64,000 bases of DNA from Cryptosporangium aurantiacum (GCF_900143005.1 NZ_FRCS01000024.1:1-64000); one strand, 5' to 3'; shown: positions 1 to 8,803, counted from the first letter of the stretch. Made by a program: numbers and translations. Notes: generated by a model not told the origin, from the sequence alone.

Positions 1-1550
1 AAGCCGCACAGGAGGATGAGGTTGTTCATGTCGGTTGGTCCGCCGTGGGTCCAGGGGATGATGTGGTGGGCTTGGGTCCAGTGGGGTGGGCGGGTGCAGT
101 AGTGGAATCGGCAGCCCTGGTCCCTTACGACGAGGCCGCGGCGCATGGTGGGTGGGACGAGGCGGGTGCGGCGTCCGACGGCGATGGGGACGTCGTCGGG
201 TCCGAGGATGATGCGGTTGATCGCGGCGTCGCAGGCGATGCGGTCGATGGCTTCGAGGGGGAGGGTGTCGCCGAAGTCGGTGCGGCCGCCGTCGCCGGGT
301 CCGGGGACCCACCGGCTACCGGGAACCCAGACCCGGGGACCACGACCGGAGCCACTTCCCGAGCCGCCCGAGCCACCGCCGGAGCCGCCGAGGCCATCGC
401 TTCCCGGGCCGCCGCCGGAGCCACGGCTGGCGCTGTTACCCCGGTCGCCGCCGGAGCCACTGCTGGAGCGGCCGAGGTCACCGTTACCCGAGCCGCCGCC
501 GGAGCCGCCGGGGCGCGTGTCGAAGCCGCCGGGGCCGCTGGCGGGGTAGTGGCGAGTGGGGGCCGCGGGTTCGGGTTGGTGCTGGGGGTCGGTGAGCCAG
601 TCGGTGACCACGTCCCAATCACAGTCGGCGACCACGTCCCAGTCCCAGTCGGTGACCCACTCCTGCTCCCCGTCGGTGTCGAGGGGCCATTCGTCGTCCG
701 GCCGGACTAGATAGTCGGGCAGTGGAGTGTCAGGCGTGGGGGGCGGGGTGTCGGCCAGGACGGTGCGGCCGGTCGGGGTGCGGCGGAGGTCACTGGCGTG
801 CACCAGCACGGTGAGGTGGGGTTGTTCGCCGGCGGTGGTGGGAAGCTCGCCGGTGTCCAGGATGTGCCGGATGAGGTCCCGGAGGGCGTCGTGGCGGCGT
901 TCGGCCGCTGAGCGCATGTCTTCGGGATCGGGTTTGGGCAGGGTCGCGAAGTAGGTCTGCAGCATCGCTCCGCATTCGGGCGAGAGGGAGCCTTTGAGGT
1001 CCCAGATGTCGTCGTAGGTCTGACCCAGATACACCGCGCGTTCGGGTTCCGGCGGATGCTCCTTCGCCGGGAGCAGGTGCTCGAGGATGCGTTTGGCGAT
1101 CTGCCGCAGCTCTGAGCAGCTGAGCTGGTGGGCGTTCTCGAACAGCATCTCCTCAGCGACGGGCACCAGGTCCGGATCGACCGCGTCGACTTTCCGGGCG
1201 AGCCAAGCGGCGACCTTCACATGTCCGAAGGACACCGTGCCGGCGGACAGGGCGGCGGCGAAACGCGGCAGCACCGGTAACCGGCGCGCGGTGTCCACCA
1301 GAGCGCTGGCCTCACCCGAGGTCATTCTCAAGGAGCCTTGGAGCCAGGCCTTCGTCGACGGGGCACCGTTGTAGGCGACCGCGCCCCGGCGGTGCACCGC
1401 ACCCACGGCTTCGGCGAGCCCGGCCTGGGCCACCCGCACGATTTCTTCCCAGTCCTCCACCCGGCCGAGCTGCGCGGAATCGGGGAGCCCGCCGAGGTCT
1501 TCCCCGGCCAGCTCCCGCAACACCGCCACACACCCGACCATCGAACTCAT
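1..1550 (-). CDS. DUF222/13E12-type HNH endonuclease (3' end outside window)
   Basis: One uninterrupted reading frame runs from ATG 1550 to the window edge with 516 codons visible. The N-terminal part (about residues 1-300) is the helical DUF222 region seen in actinobacterial 13E12 repeat proteins. Residues roughly 345-415 are a Gly/Ser-rich linker. After it comes the HNH part, with CRFHYC followed by QAHHIIPW and THGGPTDMNNLILLC, which carry the Cys and His metal ligands of an HNH nuclease. The family is common in multiple copies in actinomycetes; the biological role is not settled, and a mobile or nuclease role is inferred. The stop lies outside the window. Because no stop is visible the frame is easily missed by ORF callers that require one. 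Confidence 0.88.
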   Translation of the reverse strand, partial: MSSMVGCVAVLRELAGEDLGGLPDSAQLGRVEDWEEIVRVAQAGLAEAVGAVHRRGAVAYNGAPSTKAWLQGSLRMTSGEASALVDTARRLPVLPRFAAALSAGTVSFGHVKVAAWLARKVDAVDPDLVPVAEEMLFENAHQLSCSELRQIAKRILEHLLPAKEHPPEPERAVYLGQTYDDIWDLKGSLSPECGAMLQTYFATLPKPDPEDMRSAAERRHDALRDLIRHILDTGELPTTAGEQPHLTVLVHASDLRRTPTGRTVLADTPPPTPDTPLPDYLVRPDDEWPLDTDGEQEWVTDWDWDVVADCDWDVVTDWLTDPQHQPEPAAPTRHYPASGPGGFDTRPGGSGGGSGNGDLGRSSSGSGGDRGNSASRGSGGGPGSDGLGGSGGGSGGSGSGSGRGPRVWVPGSRWVPGPGDGGRTDFGDTLPLEAIDRIACDAAINRIILGPDDVPIAVGRRTRLVPPTMRRGLVVRDQGCRFHYCTRPPHWTQAHHIIPWTHGGPTDMNNLILLCG

Positions 1551-1612
1551 GTGCGAGATTCTATCGGCGCCCACCGACAGAAAACCGCTGTCCACAAGCG
1601 GAAACAGACGCT

Positions 1613-2227
1613 CTAGTGCCGTTGCGACGAAGAGGCGACGCACATCGTCCAGCACGCCTCGCCGGCGGCGGTGATGTCGGCGTCGGTCAGGACCAGGTGC
1701 CCGCTCCGCTCGGCTTTGAAGAGGTTGACGAACGCGCCCCAGATCAGTGCCATCAACACTTCGGGACGGACGTCGCTGCGCACCACGCCAGCCGCCCGGA
1801 GCCGGCGCATTTGGTCCAGCGCCGGTGCCAGCACGTCCACCTCGAGTTCGCGGCTCGGCCGGTCGAGATAGGGCCGGTGGTCCTGCAGTTCGAGGAACCG
1901 GTACGCCTCCGGGTGGGCGCGTGCGAACGCGGCGAGGCGTCGCCAGAACTCGGTGAAGCGTTCACCACCGCTCGGGAACTCGTCCAGCCCGGTGAAGATC
2001 TCGTCCTGCAGGAATCGCTTCTGCTCCTGGTAGAGCTCGTTGACGAGCGCTTCCTTGTTCGGAAAATACCGATAGATCGTGCCGGTGCCGACCTGCGCCT
2101 GCGTCGCGATCTCCGGGACGGCGACGCCGTTCACCCCGCGCTCGGCGAACGTGACGAGGGCGGCCCGCAGAATGGCCGCCCTCTTGCCGGTCGCCGCGAC
2201 CGAGCGCGTCACCGACTGTCGTTCCAC
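1613..2227 (-). CDS. TetR/AcrR family transcriptional regulator
   Basis: A 204-residue protein with an N-terminal TetR helix-turn-helix: the region KRAAILRAALVTFAERG and then TGTIYRYFPNKEALV is the classical recognition-helix pattern. The C-terminal part is a helical ligand/dimer domain with no recognised ligand. The start is a GTG at 2227 without a strong Shine-Dalgarno. It lies 42 bp downstream of the beta-rich unknown gene on the same strand, so the two are probably one operon. The likely operator is the 30-bp palindrome at 3058-3087 in front of that operon, which would make the repressor autoregulatory; this link is inferred. Confidence 0.9.
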   Translation of the reverse strand: MERQSVTRSVAATGKRAAILRAALVTFAERGVNGVAVPEIATQAQVGTGTIYRYFPNKEALVNELYQEQKRFLQDEIFTGLDEFPSGGERFTEFWRRLAAFARAHPEAYRFLELQDHRPYLDRPSRELEVDVLAPALDQMRRLRAAGVVRSDVRPEVLMALIWGAFVNLFKAERSGHLVLTDADITAAGEACWTMCVASSSQRH

Positions 2228-2269
2228 GCCGCGAGGCTAACAGGGCGTCTAGTCACCGATCGGCACGGT

Positions 2270-3043
2270 TCACGCCCGGAAGGACTGATGCGGCTGGAAG
2301 ACGCAGATGTTCGTGTCGCCCATCGCGTTGCTGTCGGTGATCTCGGTGAAGTAGACGTACGGCGCGCCGGGCTCGAGTGGTGCGGTGACCGTCACCGTCT
2401 CGCGGTTCAGTCCGGCTGTCGGGTCGGTGACGCGCTGGATGAAGATGTTGTCCCACCAGTGCAGGTTCTGGGTGTCGAACTCGGCGATCGAGGCGCCTCG
2501 GGCGAGCCGGAAAATGTAGTACGCGTCCTGTCCGGACAGCGTGCTGAGCGGCGACCAGCGCACGTCGACGCCCTGTCGGGGTGCGTCCGCGTCGAGCACG
2601 TCGCCCTGGCCGGGTGTGAACGAGTCGTAGATCTCCTTGCGGTGGTTCTCGTATGCGCCGACCAGCGCCTCGGTCGGTCCGGCCTGCTGCACCCGCGACG
2701 CGACGACCGGTGCGCCGCCGTCCTTCGGGGTGACCTCGATGCGGTACTCGCCGGCCTCCATGAAGCCGGTGGCCAGATTGAGCATGTACCAGTGCGAGTC
2801 GGTGGTGCGGTCGTAGATGTGCCCGTTGCGGTTCTTCGGAGTGAACGGCTGGTTGGCGATCTCGACGCGGTAGCCGTTCGGGCCGTACGCGGTGATCGTG
2901 TCGATCAGCTCGTGCACGGGGGGACCGCCGGTGGGGTAGAAGGCCACCAGGAACTTGTGCTGCTCACGCGGGTCCGGGGTCTCGAAGTCCCAGTACACGT
3001 TGCAGGCCATCAGGTCGAAGATCCGGAGCTGTGCTGCTGCCAT
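2270..3043 (-). CDS. unrecognised beta-rich protein, first gene of TetR operon
   Basis: A 257-residue protein that I do not recognise. It has no signal peptide and no membrane segment, and alternating hydrophobic/polar stretches rich in Val, Thr, Tyr and Trp suggest beta sandwich structure (two halves joined near residue 130). The ATG at 3043 is preferred over a GTG at 3055 because a GGAGG lies five bases upstream of the ATG. The 30-bp palindrome 3058-3087 sits immediately upstream, so TetR binding would block initiation. Co-transcribed with the TetR gene downstream. It could be a binding protein or an enzyme accessory; no function can be assigned from the sequence. Confidence 0.8.
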   Translation of the reverse strand: MAAAQLRIFDLMACNVYWDFETPDPREQHKFLVAFYPTGGPPVHELIDTITAYGPNGYRVEIANQPFTPKNRNGHIYDRTTDSHWYMLNLATGFMEAGEYRIEVTPKDGGAPVVASRVQQAGPTEALVGAYENHRKEIYDSFTPGQGDVLDADAPRQGVDVRWSPLSTLSGQDAYYIFRLARGASIAEFDTQNLHWWDNIFIQRVTDPTAGLNRETVTVTAPLEPGAPYVYFTEITDSNAMGDTNICVFQPHQSFRA

Positions 3044-3057
3044 GTCGTCCTCCACGC

Positions 3058-3087
3058 CGCTGCGGAATGAACGTTCATTCCGCAGCG
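3058..3087. promoter_or_regulatory. 30-bp perfect palindrome, likely TetR operator
   Basis: CGCTGCGGAATGAAC is followed directly by its exact reverse complement, giving 15-bp arms with no spacer. The core resembles operators of many TetR regulators. It sits 14 bp upstream of the ATG of the 2270-3043 gene. The regulator is probably the TetR encoded at 1613-2227; that pairing is inferred from position. Confidence 0.75.
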
Positions 3088-3727
3088 TAAGGGAGGTGGC
3101 GTCGCGGCGTGGACTATTCGCGGAGTTCGCCGGGAACGATCGTGTCCGGCCGGGTCAGCGGTGGCCATGGCCGCCTCGACGCACCGTGCCATGCCGCGGT
3201 GCGGCCATGCGGCCATCGGCCATGCGGCCATGCGGCCGGGGGCCGGGGGCCGGGCGGTGGTGAGGCCGGGCGGCCGGGCGGTAGTGCGGCCAGGCGGCCA
3301 GGCGCGCGGCCCCATGGCGCAACGGCGCGGCGGCGCGGGGAACTGGCGCGGCACGGTGGTGCGCGGTGCGGTGTGCGGCCGGGGGCGCGGTGCGGTGGTG
3401 TGCAGTGTGCGGTGTGCGGCCGGGGGGCGCGGTGCGGTGGTGCGCGGTCTGCGGCCTGCGGCCCGGGGGGCGCGGTGCGCGGTGCGCGGTGCGCGGCCTG
3501 CGGCCCGGGGGGCGCGGTGCGGTGGCGCGCGGTCTTGCGGTCTGCGGCCCGGCGGTGCGGTACGACGCCGCGCCCCCGTGCGCCGCGCCCCTGCGCGGCG
3601 CAGGCACGCCGCGCCCCCGCGCCCCTGCGCGGCGCAGGCACGCCGCGCCCCCGCGCCCCTGCGCGGCGCAGGCACGCCGCGCCCCCGCGCCCCCGCGCCC
3701 CCGCACGGCGCAGGCACGCCGCGCGTC
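3088..3727. repeat. GC-only low-complexity tract with tandem repeats
   Basis: About 640 bases without a credible gene. From about 3175 onward A and T are very rare. Four segments can be seen: GCGGCCAT-type octamers (3200-3240); GGCCGGG runs with several G-tracts (3235-3300); degenerate copies of a unit containing GTGCGGCC and GGGGGCGCGGTGCGG (3355-3555); and a 34-bp tandem repeat (3587-3688). Many overlapping open frames cross the tract on both strands, which is expected where stop codons (all containing A and T) cannot occur; none has a start signal or recognisable protein. It separates the ATPase stop from the palindromic operator. Confidence 0.8.
3587..3725. repeat. 34-bp tandem repeat, three exact copies plus one diverged
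   Basis: Three identical 34-bp units occupy 3587-3620, 3621-3654 and 3655-3688, followed by an 8-bp partial and a fourth diverged copy at 3697-3725. Each unit contains CTGCGCGGCGCAG, a 6-bp inverted repeat around one base, so each copy can form a small hairpin. There are no spacers, so this is not a CRISPR array. Confidence 0.9.
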
Positions 3728-4549
3728 CTACGGCGTAACGGCCGCCGCCGCCTGGCGCCGCCGGCGCGCTGCCGGGATCACCAGCGGCGTCTCGGTCTCC
3801 GGGTCCGGCACCACCTGACACGGCAACCCGAAAACCTCCTCGACGAGCGCCGCGGTCACGACCTCGGCCGGCGGCCCCTCCGCCACCACCTTTCCGGCGC
3901 GCATCGCGATCAGGTGCGTCGCGTACCGGCAGGCGTGGTTGAGGTCGTGCAGCACCGCGACGAGCGTCCGGTTCTCTCGCTCGTGCAGCTCGGCGCAGAG
4001 GTCGAGCACCTCGAGCTGGTGCGCGATGTCCAGAAAGGTGGTCGGCTCGTCGAGCAGCAGGATCGGGGTCTGCTGTGCCAATGCCATCGCCAGCCACACC
4101 CGCTGCCGCTGACCGCCGGAGAGCTCGTCGACCAACCGTAGCGCCAGGTCCTGCACGCCGGTCGCGGCCATCGACTCGGCGACGACCCGCTCGTCCTCTC
4201 GCGACCACTGGCGGAGCAGCTTCTGGTGCGGGTAGCGGCCCCGGGAGACGAGGTCGGCCACCGTGATGCCGTCCGGCGCGGTCGGGCTCTGCGGCAGGAG
4301 CCCGAGCCGGCGCGCGACCTCCTTCGACGGCAGCGCGCTGATCAGCTCCCCGTCGAGGTGGACTGCGCCCGACTTCGGCTTGAGCATCCGCGCGAGCGCG
4401 CGCAACAGCGTCGATTTGCCGCAGGCGTTCGGGCCGACGATGACGGTCAGCGAACCGTCCGGGATCTCGACGTCCAGATTCTCGGCGACGACCCGCTGGT
4501 CGTAGGCCAGTTCGACCTTCTCGGCGTACAACCGGGACCGACCGGCCAT
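3728..4549 (-). CDS. Iron-siderophore ABC transporter ATP-binding protein (FecE/FepC type)
   Basis: A 273-residue cytoplasmic ATPase that would energise ferri-siderophore import. Walker A is GPNACGKST, the signature is LSGGQRQRVW and Walker B is LLLDEPTTFLD, with the switch His in VAVLHDLNH; RGRYPHQ is typical of the FecE/FepC/FhuC group. The ATG at 4549 is chosen over one 15 codons upstream because GGGAGGAG precedes it. An iron box lies 49 bp upstream. Oddly, no permease or binding protein is adjacent, so it may serve permeases elsewhere or share those at 49-51 kb, whose own ATPase it resembles. The C-terminus is an Arg/Ala-rich tail. Confidence 0.93.
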   Translation of the reverse strand: MAGRSRLYAEKVELAYDQRVVAENLDVEIPDGSLTVIVGPNACGKSTLLRALARMLKPKSGAVHLDGELISALPSKEVARRLGLLPQSPTAPDGITVADLVSRGRYPHQKLLRQWSREDERVVAESMAATGVQDLALRLVDELSGGQRQRVWLAMALAQQTPILLLDEPTTFLDIAHQLEVLDLCAELHERENRTLVAVLHDLNHACRYATHLIAMRAGKVVAEGPPAEVVTAALVEEVFGLPCQVVPDPETETPLVIPAARRRRQAAAAVTP

Positions 4550-4597
4550 GAACGTCTCCTCCCGCCCCGCGCGGCTCGGAACGGCCGCACGCACATC

Positions 4598-4616
4598 TTA
4601 GGCAAGCCTAACCCGG
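4598..4616 (-). promoter_or_regulatory. Iron box (DtxR/IdeR-like)
   Basis: TTAGGCAAGCCTAACC matches the DtxR/IdeR consensus TTAGGTTAGSCTAACCTAA at 14 of 19 positions, with an inverted repeat TTAGGC/GCCTAA. It lies 49 bp upstream of the ATPase start and overlaps the end of the neighbouring nitroreductase gene. Iron repression is inferred. Confidence 0.7.
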
Positions 4617-5036
4617 GGAGTCGGACGACCTCACCAAGGCGACAACCGGGATCACCCGGGTGGTCTTCGCCTGGTGGTCGGTGAAGAACGGATATTGCTC
4701 CGCGATGCGGGCGAACAGCGCGTCCCGCTCCTCGCCTTCGGCGACGACCGCGTCGGCCTCGTAGGTCTCGCTACCGACCTCCACCGTCACGCGCGGGTTC
4801 GCGACGAGGTTGTGATACCAGGCGGGGTGCCGGGGCGCGCCGGCGTTGGACGGCACGACCAGCAGCCGGTCACCGTCCGGGATGTACATCATCGGGCTGG
4901 TGCGCGCCTGCCCGGACCGGGCCCCCACCGTGGTGAGGAGCAGGAGCGGACGATCGCCCATCGCTGCTCCACGGCTCTCGCGGAACTTCCGGATCAGTTC
5001 CCGGTTGTACGCACCGACGTCGTCGGGGACGGTCAT
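4608..5036 (-). CDS. Nitroreductase family deazaflavin(F420)-dependent oxidoreductase (DDN-like)
   Basis: A 142-residue protein of the DDN/DUF385 group, split-barrel enzymes that use reduced F420 in actinobacteria. Recognisable are LLTTVGARSGQARTSPMMY near the N-terminus, the HPAWYHNLVANPRVTVEV segment in the middle, and FARIAEQYPFF in the second half. ATG 5036 follows an AGGAGGT at ideal spacing; an upstream in-frame extension has no such signal and lacks family similarity. It is divergent from the P450 gene, whose start is 166 bp away, so the two may share a control region. Substrate unknown. Confidence 0.88.
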   Translation of the reverse strand: MTVPDDVGAYNRELIRKFRESRGAAMGDRPLLLLTTVGARSGQARTSPMMYIPDGDRLLVVPSNAGAPRHPAWYHNLVANPRVTVEVGSETYEADAVVAEGEERDALFARIAEQYPFFTDHQAKTTRVIPVVALVRSSDSPG

Positions 5037-5202
5037 AGCGTTACCTCCTCGAAGAAACGGACACCCGCCACTCTGGTGCAAGTAGCTGACATCCGATGTC
5101 AGGAACAGAATGCGACAAGCTCTCGCGAACGCGTCCGCAGCCGCCGCGGGCAACGACACAATGGAGCGGTTCGACGCACGGGTGAACCGAGGAGAGTGTG
5201 AC

Positions 5203-6540
5203 GTGTCGGTGAAGACCAGGATCCGGTGGATCGGCCGGCACGGGGTGGCGCGGGTCGTGATCGGAAGGGCGCACCGCAAGGGTGACCTGCACGCGCGCAT
5301 CCTGTCCGACCCCGCGGCCAGGGCGGACCCGTACGCGACCTACGACGAGATCCGGGCCCGCGGGCCGCTGGTGCCCGGCCGGCTGATGATGCAGGCCGTC
5401 AGCCACGAGGCGGTCACCTCGGTCCTGCGCAGCGACGCGTTCGCGGTCGGGTTCGACCCCGACGAGATGCCGTGGGTCGCGCGCCACCTGCTCACCCGGG
5501 TCGCGGCCGACGAGCGGATCGTCGGTCCGATCGACCCGCCGTCGCTGCTGGTCACGAACGCGCCGGACCACACCCGCTACCGGCGGCTGGTCAGCCGGGT
5601 GTTCACCGCGAAGGCGGTCGAGGCGCTCCGCGCGCGCGTCGAAGAACGAACGACAGAACTTTTGGACGCCATGGCGGCGCGGCCGCACGGCGAACCGGTG
5701 GATCTGGTGGCCGAGTTCGCCAGCCTGCTCCCGGTCACCGTGATCGCGGAGATCCTGGGCGTGCCGCTGGACATGCGGCGGCAGTTCCTCACCTGGGGCT
5801 CGATGGCGGCGCCGGTCCTCGACATCGGCCTGTCGTACCGGCAGTTCGTCGAGTCCGAGACCGCGCTCGAAGAGATGTCGGACTGGATGTACAGCCACTT
5901 CGAGCGGCTGCGCCGGGAGCCGGGCGACGACATCGTCAGCAAGCTCGTCCACCTCGACGACGAGAGCGGGAAGCTCGACGACCGGGAGCTGCTCGCGATC
6001 GCCGGGCTGCTGCTCGCGGCCGGGTTCGAGACGACCGTCAACCTGCTGGGGAGCGGGGCGGTCCTGCTGATCGAGAACCCCGAGGAGCGCGTCGCGCTGG
6101 CCGCCGACCCCTCGCTGTGGGCGAACGCGGTGGACGAGATGCTGCGGTACGAGTCGCCGGTGCAGGCCACCAGCAGGCGGTCGATCCGGGACACCGAGGT
6201 GTGCGGGGTGCCGGTGAAGGCCGGGTCGTTCGTCACGGCGATGATCGGCGGGGCCAACCGCGACCCGGACGTCTTCCCGGACCCGCACCGCTTCGACGTC
6301 CGGCGGTCGAACGCGCGGGAGCACCTGGCGTTCTCCAGCGGCGCGCACTACTGCATCGGGGCGTCGCTCGCGCGGCTGGAGGGCGAGATCGGGCTGCGGC
6401 GCCTGTTCGAGCGCTTCCCCGACCTGTCCCTGGCCGGTAAGCCGTCCCTCCGCGGCACCCGGACGCTCCGGGGCTTCGACACGATCCCGGTCCACCTGAA
6501 CAGCAACCGCCCCGCCGAACGGGAGCCCCACGCCGTGTGA
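5203..6540 (+). CDS. Cytochrome P450
   Basis: A 445-residue soluble bacterial P450. The I-helix oxygen-binding motif AGFETT is near residue 273, the K-helix ExxR is in DEMLRYESPV, and the haem loop FSSGAHYCIGA places the haem-ligating Cys at about residue 384. I choose GTG 5203 because GGAGAG lies upstream at a good distance; an ATG at 5110 would add 31 residues with no family character. Substrate cannot be predicted. No ferredoxin or reductase gene is adjacent, so electrons would come from partners elsewhere. Confidence 0.93.
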   Translation: MSVKTRIRWIGRHGVARVVIGRAHRKGDLHARILSDPAARADPYATYDEIRARGPLVPGRLMMQAVSHEAVTSVLRSDAFAVGFDPDEMPWVARHLLTRVAADERIVGPIDPPSLLVTNAPDHTRYRRLVSRVFTAKAVEALRARVEERTTELLDAMAARPHGEPVDLVAEFASLLPVTVIAEILGVPLDMRRQFLTWGSMAAPVLDIGLSYRQFVESETALEEMSDWMYSHFERLRREPGDDIVSKLVHLDDESGKLDDRELLAIAGLLLAAGFETTVNLLGSGAVLLIENPEERVALAADPSLWANAVDEMLRYESPVQATSRRSIRDTEVCGVPVKAGSFVTAMIGGANRDPDVFPDPHRFDVRRSNAREHLAFSSGAHYCIGASLARLEGEIGLRRLFERFPDLSLAGKPSLRGTRTLRGFDTIPVHLNSNRPAEREPHAV

Positions 6541-6583
6541 CGGATTCCCGGCCTCTCAGCCGACCGTAGAGGCCGGGAACGCG

Positions 6584-8758
6584 TCATCTCGCGCGGACCC
6601 CGGCGAGCACCTCGGCGAAGCGGCGGACCCGGTCGGAGGCGCGGAACTCCTCCAGCGTCACCGGCCGGTGCTCACCCGGGGCGTCGCCCGGCACCGCGAG
6701 CGGCAGCCGCCAGTTCGGGTACTCGTCGGTGGTGCCGGGCAGGTTCGGCTGCCGCAGATCGCCGACGGCGTCGCCGGGCGCGGCGAGCACCAGCCGGCAC
6801 GGCGTCCGGACCAGCAGCGCGTGCAGCGCGCGAATCGTCTCCTCGCCGGACCCGTCCGGCTCGGTCAGCAACCCCTCCGAGCGGATCAGATCCAGAAGCG
6901 CGGCGCGCTCGGACACCGCCGTCGCGGTCTCCTCCTCGACCGACCGGCCGAGGACACCCAGCTCGGCCCGGACCCGCACGTGCTCACCGGTCAGGAACCC
7001 GGCCGCGGTCGGCAGGTCGTGCGTGGTGACGCTGGCCGCGGCGCCCTCCCGCCAGGTGGCGGGCGGCCGCGGCCGCGACGGCAGCTCGCCGGGCGCGTCC
7101 ACGGCCGGGTCCGGGTCGTCCCGCTCGAACCAGATCACGTTGCTGCCCAGCACGTCCCGCGCGGCCAGTGCGGTGGCGACGTGCGGCTCGACCGTGCCGA
7201 GATCCTCGCCGACCACCAGTGCCCCGGCGCGGTGCGCCTCGAGCGCGAGCACGCCGAGGAACGCGTCCGGGTCGTAGCGAACGTAGGTGCCCTCGGTCGC
7301 GGGCCGGCCCGCAGGCACCCACCAGAGCCGGAACAGGCCGAGCACGTGGTCGATGCGGACGCCGCCCGCCGACCGCAGCGTGGCCCGGAGCATGTCCCGG
7401 TACGGGCCGTAACCGGCCTCGGCCAGACGCCGCGGGTTCCACGGGGGGAGTTCCCAGTTCTGGCCGTGCTGGTTGAACGAGTCCGGCGGCGCTCCGGTCG
7501 TCGCGCCGTCGGCGAGCACGTCCTGCAGGCCCCAGGCGTCGGCACCACCGGGGTCGACGCCGACCGCGAGGTCGTGCACGACGCCGACCGGCATGCCCGC
7601 CTCGCGGGCGGCGTCGCCGACCGCGGCGAGCTGCTCGTCGCAGAGGAACTGTAGCCAGGCGTGGAAGTCGACGCGGTCCGCCAGCCGATGGCGCGCGGCG
7701 GCCACCGCGTCCGCGGCGGGGTGGTGCAGCTCGGCGGGCCAGGACTGCCAGGGGACGCCGAGCTCCTCGGCGAGCGCGCAGAACGTCGCGAAGTCCTCCA
7801 GGCCCTGGCCCTGTTCCGCTCGGTAGCCCGTGAGTGCGGTGGCGCGATCTCCGGACGCTGCGAGCGGGAACAGCAGCTCCAGCGCGGCGAGTTTCGCGGT
7901 CCACACCGGGTCGCGCACGATCCGGTCGGCCGGTGCCTCCGGCCGCAGCGCGTCGACCGCCGCCCGCTGCTCCGGCGACGCCGCCCGGTACTCGGCGGTG
8001 TCCGCGATCCGCAGGTAGAGCGGGCTCCGGAAGCGCCTGCTCGACGGGTAGTACGGCGAGTTCTCCAGCGGCAGCACCGGCGACGGCGCGTGCAGCGGGT
8101 TGCAGACCACCGCACCGGCGCTCAGCTCGGTGCCGCTCCAGCGGACCAGCTCCCGCAGGTCGCCGTAGTCACCGATCCCCCACGAGTCGGCGCCGCGCAG
8201 CGCGTACAGCTGGAGCATCCAGCCCCATACGCGGCCCGCACCGGCCGGGTACGGCACCCGGGCCGGGGCGGCGATCAGCACGGCCTCACCGGTCTCCGCG
8301 CCGGTCGAGACCTCCAGCCGGTGCCAGCCGGGCGGCAGCGCGGGCAGGGCCACGGTGCGGGCCTCCCGCTGCACCCCGTCCACGGTGCGCGCCTCGGTGA
8401 CGTCCACAGAAGCAGTGGCGGTGACGGAGGGGCCCTGCTCGGTCAGGACGCGCGCGGACAGCGACCCACCCGCGGGGGAGCGGACCACGACGGTGGCGGG
8501 CTCGTCCGCGGGCACGACCACGGTCGGCGGCAGTAGCCGCCGCCAGGGTGTCAGCTCGGCGTCGGCCAGCGACTTCGCGACCGCCTCCGGCGTGTCGGCC
8601 GCGACGCCGAGCGCGCCGAGCACGGCGACGACCGTGGACGCGGTGACGGTCTCCGGCCGGCCGGTCGACCCGACGTATTCGGTGGCGACCCCGTGCGCGG
8701 TGGCCAGGGCGGCCAGGGCTGGATCGATGGTGGCGGTTCCTGCGCTCTGTGCACCCAC
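6584..8758 (-). CDS. malQ: 4-alpha-glucanotransferase (amylomaltase, GH77)
   Basis: Transfers alpha-1,4-glucan segments between maltodextrins in glycogen/maltose metabolism. With a GTG start at 8758 the protein has 724 residues, the usual length of the long actinobacterial form with an N-terminal beta domain. GH77 landmarks include GDYGDLRELV, the nucleophile region VRIDHVLGLF (Asp about residue 470), the acid/base region VVGEDLGTV and TTHDLPT. A longer frame would run to 9025 but would overlap the divergent DUF218 gene and adds low-complexity Arg/Pro sequence, so it is rejected. No clear ribosome site precedes the GTG, so a leaderless message is possible. Confidence 0.93.
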   Translation of the reverse strand: MGAQSAGTATIDPALAALATAHGVATEYVGSTGRPETVTASTVVAVLGALGVAADTPEAVAKSLADAELTPWRRLLPPTVVVPADEPATVVVRSPAGGSLSARVLTEQGPSVTATASVDVTEARTVDGVQREARTVALPALPPGWHRLEVSTGAETGEAVLIAAPARVPYPAGAGRVWGWMLQLYALRGADSWGIGDYGDLRELVRWSGTELSAGAVVCNPLHAPSPVLPLENSPYYPSSRRFRSPLYLRIADTAEYRAASPEQRAAVDALRPEAPADRIVRDPVWTAKLAALELLFPLAASGDRATALTGYRAEQGQGLEDFATFCALAEELGVPWQSWPAELHHPAADAVAAARHRLADRVDFHAWLQFLCDEQLAAVGDAAREAGMPVGVVHDLAVGVDPGGADAWGLQDVLADGATTGAPPDSFNQHGQNWELPPWNPRRLAEAGYGPYRDMLRATLRSAGGVRIDHVLGLFRLWWVPAGRPATEGTYVRYDPDAFLGVLALEAHRAGALVVGEDLGTVEPHVATALAARDVLGSNVIWFERDDPDPAVDAPGELPSRPRPPATWREGAAASVTTHDLPTAAGFLTGEHVRVRAELGVLGRSVEEETATAVSERAALLDLIRSEGLLTEPDGSGEETIRALHALLVRTPCRLVLAAPGDAVGDLRQPNLPGTTDEYPNWRLPLAVPGDAPGEHRPVTLEEFRASDRVRRFAEVLAGVRAR

Positions 8759-8803
8759 GACGGTGAACGTAACGCAGTTGCGGACAACTGGTTGTCTGGT
8801 GGC

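Noticed and set aside
3587-3725. Possible CRISPR array
   Set aside because: Units are contiguous without spacers and no cas gene is present.
3109-4208. Long frames on both strands through the GC-only tract
   Set aside because: Stop codons cannot occur in the tract; repeated Pro/Ala/Arg only, no ribosome site.
5110-5202. ATG 5110 as the P450 start
   Set aside because: GTG 5203 has the GGAGAG site and gives the normal length.
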